61,046 nt of DNA from Gammaproteobacteria bacterium (GTDB lineage: Bacteria; Pseudomonadota; Gammaproteobacteria; Xanthomonadales; Wenzhouxiangellaceae), in the NCBI GenBank assembly GCA_009908385.1, contig JAAAPE010000087.1:1-61046 (forward strand). Reading direction: 5' to 3'. The first letter of the stretch is position 1. Each line of letters starts with the position of its first letter. A model generated the notes under the pieces. That model did not search any database and had not been told where the DNA came from. It saw only the letters and a list, made by a program, of their open reading frames with translations. The translations under genes and the position numbers were made by a program. Shown one piece after another: positions 54,440 to 61,046 of this stretch.

Positions 54440-55269
54440 ACAACTATCTCGACCTGCTGCGGCACGTGCGCGAGAACGGTACGCGCAAGGACGATCGCAC
54501 CGGCACCGGGACGCTGAGCGTGTTCGGTCACCAGCTGCGCTTCGACCTGTCGGACTCCTTCCCGCTGGTCACGACCAAGAAGCTGCACCTGAAGTCGATC
54601 ATCCACGAGCTGCTGTGGTTCCTGCGAGGCGATACGAACATCGCCTACCTCAAGGAGCACGGCGTGAAGATCTGGGACGAATGGGCCGACGAGGACGGCA
54701 GCCTGGGTCCCATCTACGGCGCGCAGTGGCGTTCGTGGCCGGCGCCGGACGGACGGACCGTCGACCAGCTCGATGAAGTGGTCGAACAGATCAGGCAGCG
54801 TCCCGATTCGCGCCGACACGTGGTGTCGGCCTGGAACCCGGTCGACCTGCCCGACGAATCCGTGTCTCCGCAGGAGAACGTCCGGGCCGGACGCATGGCC
54901 CTGGCGCCCTGCCACTGCCTGTTCCAGTTCCACGTTGCCGACGGCCGCCTGAGCTGCCAGCTCTACCAGCGCTCGGCCGACTGTTTCCTGGGCGTGCCCT
55001 TCAACATCGCCAGCTACTCGCTGCTGACGCTGATGGTCGCCCGGGTGACCGGCCTCGAAGCCGGCGAGTTCATCCACACCTTCGGCGACGCGCACATCTA
55101 CCTGAATCATCTCGAACAGGTCGACGAGCAGCTCACGCGCGAGCCGTATCCGCCGCCGCGCATGCACCTGCTCGCCGGGCGCGAGCGCCTCGGGGACTTT
55201 GTCTACGAAGACTTCAGGCTGGAAGGTTACCGCTCGCATCCGGCCATCCGGGCGCCGATCGCTGTGTGA
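54436..55269 (+). CDS. thyA: Thymidylate synthase
   Basis: 277 residues. Methylates dUMP to dTMP using 5,10-methylene-tetrahydrofolate. Key segments: [18 protein letters not shown], nucleophile Cys in [31 protein letters not shown], and [12 protein letters not shown]. The length fits the standard ThyA family with a modest insertion. Translation coupled to lgt; converges on the MHYT gene. DHFR (folA), which regenerates tetrahydrofolate after this reaction, is about 950 bases downstream. Confidence 0.98.
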   Translation: MNNYLDLLRHVRENGTRKDDRTGTGTLSVFGHQLRFDLSDSFPLVTTKKLHLKSIIHELLWFLRGDTNIAYLKEHGVKIWDEWADEDGSLGPIYGAQWRSWPAPDGRTVDQLDEVVEQIRQRPDSRRHVVSAWNPVDLPDESVSPQENVRAGRMALAPCHCLFQFHVADGRLSCQLYQRSADCFLGVPFNIASYSLLTLMVARVTGLEAGEFIHTFGDAHIYLNHLEQVDEQLTREPYPPPRMHLLAGRERLGDFVYEDFRLEGYRSHPAIRAPIAV

Positions 55270-55288
55270 CGCCGTTCAAATCGTCCGA

Positions 55289-56053
55289 TCAATCAGCGGC
55301 GGCGAACGCATCCGGCCCGTCCACGTCGGCCAGTTTGCGGAACACGGTCAGCGCGGCTCCCACGAATAGCGTCATCGTGACCCAGAGTCCTGAAAGGAAG
55401 CCGACCGTGCCTTCCGTCCAGGCGCCTTCGAAGTAGTCGACACCGAGTCGAACTTCTTCGGAGGCCGAGAGAGTCATTCCGTACATCGCGGTGTAGTGCA
55501 TGCCGCAGACGGCAAGCCCCATCAGCAGCGGACTGATCAGTCGCGCCACGCCGCGCCAGTGGACGATGATGCGCAGCGCGGCCGTGGCTGCGACGATGGC
55601 GATGGCGATCGAAACCCCGGTGATGACGGTGTCGTGGGCCATCGACATGGACATGCGCATCGCCGTCATGCCGACGTAGTGCATCGCGGCGACGCCGAGC
55701 CCGAAGACCACGCCCGCCGCCAGCCAGGCCAGTACGCTCTCGCGCCAGCGATACGCCACGAACAAGCCGACACCCGATAGCAGGATCGGCAGGGCCAGTG
55801 ACAAAAGGGTGGTCCCGACATCGTAGGTGACCGGACCCTCCATGCGAAACGCCAGCATGCCCGTGAAGTGCATGGCCCAGATCGCGCAGCCCCCGAAGAT
55901 CACCGCGGCGAGTGTGAGCCACCCCGGGTTGATGCTTCCATCGCGCTCGACGATGAACTCTGCGAGGTAGAGGCTGATCAGGGCTCCGATCACCGAAATC
56001 GCGTAGGACAGGCCTACAAGCGCCAGATCGTGGCTGGCGAAGAATGACTGCAT
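55289..56053 (-). CDS. MHYT-domain integral membrane sensor (stand-alone)
   Basis: 254 residues, about seven transmembrane helices. Three MHYT motifs: AIWAMHFTGM, AAMHYVGMTAM and CGMHYTAMYGM, thought to bind a metal (copper was proposed) and sense a gas such as O2, CO or NO. Most MHYT proteins carry GGDEF/EAL or kinase domains; this one ends shortly after the last helix, so it has no output domain. ATG 56053 has AAGGGG upstream. It sits between thyA and folA on the opposite strand. Confidence 0.92.
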   Translation of the reverse strand: MQSFFASHDLALVGLSYAISVIGALISLYLAEFIVERDGSINPGWLTLAAVIFGGCAIWAMHFTGMLAFRMEGPVTYDVGTTLLSLALPILLSGVGLFVAYRWRESVLAWLAAGVVFGLGVAAMHYVGMTAMRMSMSMAHDTVITGVSIAIAIVAATAALRIIVHWRGVARLISPLLMGLAVCGMHYTAMYGMTLSASEEVRLGVDYFEGAWTEGTVGFLSGLWVTMTLFVGAALTVFRKLADVDGPDAFAAAD

Positions 56054-56213
56054 GCTTTTCCCCTTGGCTTAAACGTGACGGTGCGGCTCGTGCCGCTCGT
56101 GCGGCGCATACTCGTCGATCGGGGTCCATGTCGCGTGAAGATGAACCCGGATTGGCTGCTCCCCAACGTCTTGGCGCTATGATGTCGGTCCCATCGAATC
56201 GAGGATCGAAGCC

Positions 56214-56711
56214 TTGACGGAAATCATCATGGTGGCCGCGATGGCGAGAAACCGCGTGATCGGGAACCGGGGCGGCATGCCCTGGCACCTGCCAGCCGAC
56301 CTCAAGCACTTCAAGTCGGTCACCAGCGGTCACCCGATCGTGATGGGGCGGCGCACCTACGAGTCGATCGGGCGGCCGCTGCCCGGGCGCCTGAACATCG
56401 TGATCAGCCGATCCGCCCCGTCGATGCCCGAGGGCGTAATCGTGGCAGGCAGCCTGGACGAGGCGATCGATAGGGCCGATGCCGACCGGGTCATGCTCAT
56501 CGGCGGCGGACAGATCTACCGTGAGGCGCTGCCGCGGGCCGATCGCATGGAACTGACGCTGATCGACGCGGTGGTCGACGGCGACACGCGCTTTCCGGCG
56601 TGGGACGCGAACGAATGGCGGCTCGCCGCCATGGTGTCGCGACCGGCAGACGCGGACAATCCGAGCAACCTGGTGTTCGCGACCTTCGTACGACTGCCCA
56701 CGGGCAATTGA
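56214..56711 (+). CDS. folA: Dihydrofolate reductase
   Basis: 165 residues. Start is TTG 56214, with GAGG nine bases upstream; the next Met is five codons later and would cut the first strand. Core motifs: MVAAMARNRVIGNRGGMPWHLPADLKHFK (written as MARNRVIG, MPWHLPADLKHF), VMGRRTYESIGRPLPGR and IGGGQIYREALP. Reduces dihydrofolate with NADPH, completing the thymidylate cycle with the nearby thyA. Confidence 0.97.
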   Translation: MTEIIMVAAMARNRVIGNRGGMPWHLPADLKHFKSVTSGHPIVMGRRTYESIGRPLPGRLNIVISRSAPSMPEGVIVAGSLDEAIDRADADRVMLIGGGQIYREALPRADRMELTLIDAVVDGDTRFPAWDANEWRLAAMVSRPADADNPSNLVFATFVRLPTGN

Positions 56712-56758
56712 TGCCCTCGGGCGGTACAATACTCGGCCCGCCAAGGCTTTCCTGACGC

Positions 56759-57685
56759 ATGGCCGCCGCTTTACGCACCAACGCAAACCTGGACCAGTAC
56801 TGGCCCGACAAACGGCGTGTGACGATTGTCGGGGCGATCTGGAACCTCATCCTCGCGGTCGGCAAGATCGCGGCGGGGATCGTCGGCCAGTCGCAGGCCC
56901 TGATCGTCGACGGCATCCACTCGCTCTCCGACATGGTCAGCGACGCGGTGGTGCTGGTAGCCGCGCGCTGGAGCGCCATCGAAGCCGACCACAACCATCC
57001 CTACGGTCACGGCCGGATCGAAACCGTGGCCACGGCCATCGTCGGCGTCCTGCTGCTGGCCGTGGCCATCGGCTTCATCGTGGATGCGGTGCTGCGCCTG
57101 CTCGAGCCCGAGCGCCTGATGCGACCCAGCTGGCTGGCGCTGTGGGCCGCCGCCGTCTCGGTCGGCATCAAGGAAATCCTGTTCTGGTACACGCGCCGCG
57201 TGGCGCAGCACGCCCGGTCCAACCTGATCATGGCCAACGCCTGGCACCATCGTTCCGACGCCCTGTCCTCGGTGGTCGTGATCGCCGGGGTCGTCGGGGC
57301 GATGGGCGGGCTGCTGTGGCTGGACGCCATCGCCGCCATCCTGGTTGCCGGCACAGTGGCCGTGATGGGTGGCCGTTTCGCCTTCAACTCCCTGGTCGAG
57401 CTGGTCGACACGGCCGTGCCGCCGCGCCGCCAGAAGGAGCTGGCCGGCATCATCATGGCCGTCGACGGCGTCCACGATTTCCGCAACCTGCGCACCCGGA
57501 TGATGGGCGGGCAGGTGGTCATGGACGTCTGCGTGCTGCTCGACCCGCAGCTGTCGCTCGCCGAAGCCGACCGCCTGGCCGCCGAGGTTCGCCGCGGCCT
57601 GCTCGACGGGTCGACCGAAGTGTCGGATGCCGTGGTCAGCGTGGCACCGGCCTGGTCGGGCATGCGGCGCCGCCGAAGCGCCTGA
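56759..57685 (+). CDS. Cation diffusion facilitator (Zn/Fe efflux) family transporter
   Basis: 308 residues, six helices plus a cytosolic domain. Metal-site motifs: HSLSD (His54, Asp58) in helix 2 and HHRSD in helix 5, plus the NHPYGHGRIE loop. Exports divalent cations by proton antiport. The C-terminal domain (MAVDGVHDFRNLRTRMMGGQ) matches the dimerising metal sensor. Stop overlaps the apaH start (TGATG, 57683-57687). FieF-like, but the substrate is not certain. Confidence 0.94.
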   Translation: MAAALRTNANLDQYWPDKRRVTIVGAIWNLILAVGKIAAGIVGQSQALIVDGIHSLSDMVSDAVVLVAARWSAIEADHNHPYGHGRIETVATAIVGVLLLAVAIGFIVDAVLRLLEPERLMRPSWLALWAAAVSVGIKEILFWYTRRVAQHARSNLIMANAWHHRSDALSSVVVIAGVVGAMGGLLWLDAIAAILVAGTVAVMGGRFAFNSLVELVDTAVPPRRQKELAGIIMAVDGVHDFRNLRTRMMGGQVVMDVCVLLDPQLSLAEADRLAAEVRRGLLDGSTEVSDAVVSVAPAWSGMRRRRSA

Positions 57686-58500
57686 TGCGGCGGCGGATCT
57701 TCATCGGCGACCTGCAGGGATGCTGCGCGCCGCTGGAGCGGCTGCTGGAGAAGCTGCGATTCGACAGCGCCGAAGATGAGCTCTACCTGGCCGGCGATCT
57801 CGTCAACCGGGGCGGAGAATCACTGGACACCCTGCGCCTCGTGTATTCCCTGCGCGAGGCCGCGACCACGGTGCTCGGCAACCACGACTTGCACCTGCTG
57901 GCCTACGCCCACGGGCAACTCGGCAAGGCCAATGCAGAGTTCGAGGCCATCCTGGACGACGAGCGCGGTGATGAGCTGCTGGCCTGGCTGATCCGCTGCC
58001 CGCTGGCCTGGCTCGACGAGCAGGCCGGCCTGGCCATGGTGCACGCCGGCGTCGATCCGCGCTGGGGGCCGGGGCAGGCGAGCGCACGCGCCGCCGAACT
58101 CGAGCGGGCGCTGAGCGAAGCGCCGGAGCGATTCTTCGCAAACATGTACGGCGACGAGCCCGATCGCTGGCAGTATGACCTGCCGGAGACCGAGCGCCTG
58201 CGGACCATCACCAACGTGATGACGCGCATGCGTTTCTGTAGCGCCGACGGCCGGCTCGAATTGGCCACGAAAGGCGGGGCCGGAAACGCCCCGCCGGGAT
58301 TTGCCCCCTGGTTCAAGCACCTGCACCCCGACTGGCAGGGCTGGACGCTGGTGTTCGGTCACTGGTCGCAGCTTGGCCTCTACCAGGGCGATGGCGTGGT
58401 CTGCCTCGACAGTGGCTGCGTCTGGGGCGGTTTCCTGTCGGCGCTCGTCGTCGAGGGCGATGAGCGGCGTATCGAGACGGTCGACTGCGCGGGCCGATGA
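57685..58500 (+). CDS. apaH: Symmetrical bis(5'-nucleosyl)-tetraphosphatase
   Basis: 271 residues from ATG 57685. Calcineurin-like phosphoesterase with FIGDLQGC, AGDLVNRGGESLDTL, LGNHDLHLLA, MVHAGVDPRW and VFGHWSQLGL. Hydrolyses Ap4A to two ADP, and in many bacteria also removes Np4 caps from RNA. In enterobacteria apaH lies near folA as well, which fits this placement. Converges on aroE. Confidence 0.96.
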   Translation: MRRRIFIGDLQGCCAPLERLLEKLRFDSAEDELYLAGDLVNRGGESLDTLRLVYSLREAATTVLGNHDLHLLAYAHGQLGKANAEFEAILDDERGDELLAWLIRCPLAWLDEQAGLAMVHAGVDPRWGPGQASARAAELERALSEAPERFFANMYGDEPDRWQYDLPETERLRTITNVMTRMRFCSADGRLELATKGGAGNAPPGFAPWFKHLHPDWQGWTLVFGHWSQLGLYQGDGVVCLDSGCVWGGFLSALVVEGDERRIETVDCAGR

Positions 58501-58509
58501 ATCGGCGGC

Positions 58510-59328
58510 TCAGGCCCGTGCCAGGGCCGTCATCACCGGTGTAATCCGGGGCTGCCGTCCGGTCCAGATTTCGAAGGCCTGCGCGGCCTGTCCGACGAGC
58601 ATCCCCAGTCCGTCGTGGACCGAGACCCCGTTGTTCCGGCACCAGTTCGCGAAAGGTTCGTGCGCCGCGCCGTAGTTGAGATCGTAGGCGATTGCCGTTT
58701 CCGTCAGCCATTCCCGCCGCAGCGGGGGCCGCTCGCTGGCATGTCCGGCGCTGGTCGACTGGATCACCAGATCGAAACGCTCCCCCGGGCCGAAGTCGAA
58801 GCCGCCGCCGTCGATCGAACCGAGGTGGGCGAACTTATCGGTCAGGCGTCGTGCGCGATCGGCCGTGCGATTGACCAGGTGGACGCAGTCGGGCTCGCGC
58901 GCGAGCAGCGGCCCGAGAATCCCGGCGACCGCGCCGCCGGCACCGACGATCAGGATGCGGCGTCCGGCCGGGTCGATGCCGAGTCGGTCGAGATCCAGCA
59001 ACAGGCCGGCGCCGTCGGTGTTGTAGCCGTGCCAGCCGTCGGCGGCGAGCTTGAGCGTGTTGACGGCATGCGCCTGCCGCGCCGGCCGGTCGACGCGCGC
59101 GCAGAGCTTCAGCCCCGCCGGCTTGAGCGGCACCGTCAGGTTGGCGCCGGTGCCGCCTTCGCTCCGAAATGACGCCAGGCGCTCGGGCAGCTCGTCGATG
59201 CCCGACTCGATCGCTGCGTAGTCGACATCGATGCCGAGCTGCTCGCCGAACAGGCGATGAATGCGCGGCGACAGGCTGTGCGCCACGGGTTGCCCGAATA
59301 CCGCCAGCTTGTAGTCCTGAGCATTCAT
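58510..59328 (-). CDS. aroE: Shikimate dehydrogenase
   Basis: 272 residues from ATG 59328; a longer open frame begins 13 codons earlier inside repeat DNA and lacks family similarity. Motifs: AVFGQPVAHSLSPRIHRLF (shikimate binding), GANLTVPLKP with the catalytic Lys, GYNTDGAGLL with the catalytic Asp, and the NADP-binding ILIVGAGGAVAGIL. Reduces 3-dehydroshikimate in aromatic amino-acid synthesis. Downstream of hemB on the same strand, separated by a word repeat. Confidence 0.97.
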   Translation of the reverse strand: MNAQDYKLAVFGQPVAHSLSPRIHRLFGEQLGIDVDYAAIESGIDELPERLASFRSEGGTGANLTVPLKPAGLKLCARVDRPARQAHAVNTLKLAADGWHGYNTDGAGLLLDLDRLGIDPAGRRILIVGAGGAVAGILGPLLAREPDCVHLVNRTADRARRLTDKFAHLGSIDGGGFDFGPGERFDLVIQSTSAGHASERPPLRREWLTETAIAYDLNYGAAHEPFANWCRNNGVSVHDGLGMLVGQAAQAFEIWTGRQPRITPVMTALARA

Positions 59329-59353
59329 CAATGACGGAAAGAAAGAAATATGT

Positions 59354-59485
59354 CCACAGATGAACACGGATGAACACGGATGAAAGAAAGAAATACAGCG
59401 GTTGCCAGGTCAAGCCCTGACATGTGCCCATGAATCTCGAAAGCTGTACTTTGTCTTTTCAATATCTGTGTTTATCTGTGGACAA
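59354..59485. repeat. ATGAACACGGATGAACACGG word repeat between hemB and aroE
   Basis: Left arm 59354-59387 is CCACAGATGAACACGG followed by tandem ATGAACACGG words; right part 59464-59485 is TATCTGTGTTTATCTGTGGAC, its degenerate complement. The interval is A/T-rich and non-coding. Confidence 0.8.
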
Positions 59486-59500
59486 ATAAATCTTGATTAT

Positions 59501-60525
<1,025 letters not shown>

Positions 60526-60838
60526 AAGGGCGGGGGCGGCAGGCTGCCGTGTGGTGCTTGGTTCCTTCGTTTTTTCGTTCTTTGGTTTTTTGGTTCGGCA
60601 TCGGCGGGGGATGGTGGGCGGCTGCGCCGCGGGTCCTATGGCGCTTTCGGCACCCGCCACCCGGCACTGTAGTCCCGGACGGAGCACAGCGGAGATCCGG
60701 GACCTTCTTGCCGAATGGCAGTGTGTCGGGTTGTGGTTCCCTGACGTGGATTAGAGGCTTGCGCCACCGGCCGCTGTTGCGCCCTCGACCAGTCAACTGC
60801 GGTTTCGCCCGGGCCCGCTTCGCGGGGTCTTGCGGCGA

Positions 60839-60868
60839 CTTACTTTTTTCAGTTACCAAAAAAGTAAG
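60839..60868. repeat. CTTACTTTTTT / AAAAAAGTAAG hairpin
   Basis: Perfect eleven-base-pair stem with an eight-base loop. It could be a terminator for a gene to the right on the minus strand, but similar ACTTACTTTT hairpins are common dispersed sequences in proteobacteria (from memory, unchecked), so it is listed as a repeat. Confidence 0.55.
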
Positions 60869-61046
60869 CAAAAGGGCTCTTAAAAGATGCCGGAGGGTCC
60901 GCAGGAGTCGCGCTCGCGGTGGCTCCAGAATTCCGACTGCGGCGTTGCTCGAAACCGGTCTGATTCTCGGGTGGCACTAGCAAGACCCTGGCGTAAACCG
61001 CACGAGAACGGCACGACCTCGATGACCCCGGCTTCGGTTGGCGAAG

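Overview
The window is a GC-rich chromosomal segment of a free-living, respiring Gram-negative bacterium. Gene content (homodimeric AceE-type pyruvate dehydrogenase, lgt-thyA, folA, apaH, lipoproteins, outer-membrane DUF1302/DUF1329 proteins, many secreted TPR and FG-GAP proteins) points to a gammaproteobacterium, probably near Xanthomonadales/Chromatiales and Wenzhouxiangella-like. The taxonomy is inference from gene families; there is no rRNA or tRNA in the window. 44 protein-coding features are annotated: 42 I regard as real genes, one short exported protein of moderate support, and one doubtful short frame.

Layout. 1-3.7 kb (minus): ABC-2 exporter ATPase and permease, an exported amidohydrolase and a truncated NarL/DesK-type sensor kinase. 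3.8-9.4 kb: glutathione S-transferase, a secreted repeat protein with carboxypeptidase-regulatory-like domains, a TraB/GumN protein, a small exported protein and an exported agmatine-deiminase-like enzyme. 9.6-16.4 kb: pyruvate dehydrogenase operon aceE-aceF-(retropepsin-like protease)-lpdA, with repeat DNA between the genes and inside two of them. 16.5-30.5 kb: a membrane TPR protein, a five-haem cytochrome with an N-terminal beta-sandwich, a nitrilase-family enzyme, then three stop/start-overlapping genes: a TPR/FG-GAP lipoprotein, a membrane-anchored five-haem cytochrome with TPR tail, and a membrane-anchored FG-GAP/UnbV protein. 30.5-31.9 kb: an A/T-richer patch with a 31-base inverted repeat and an orphan exported protein, probably acquired. 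31.9-36.5 kb: an orphan UDP-GlcNAc 2-epimerase and another FG-GAP/UnbV plus TPR pair. 36.5-47.6 kb: an atypical NRAMP-family transporter divergent from a five-gene set (surface lipase lipoprotein, DUF1302, DUF1329 lipoprotein with TolA-like coiled coil, YCF48-type propeller, RND/MMPL pump), which I read as an envelope lipid-handling system. 47.8-60.5 kb: Dph6-like PP-loop enzyme, BtuF-like protein, SLC13/RCK transporter, YyaL-type thioredoxin-domain protein, lgt-thyA, MHYT sensor, folA, cation efflux, apaH, aroE and a magnesium-type hemB.

Three things stand out. First, a class of hairpins built from tandem short words followed by degenerate reverse complements of the same word. Each locus uses its own word, and they occur between genes and, strikingly, inside the linkers of aceF and lpdA. 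Second, three unrelated exported proteins end in a similar short tail, roughly D-x-[IL]-F-x-[DS]-x-F. Third, two multi-gene envelope systems of unknown function: the multihaem/UnbV/TPR operon and the lipase/DUF1302/DUF1329/YCF48/RND operon.
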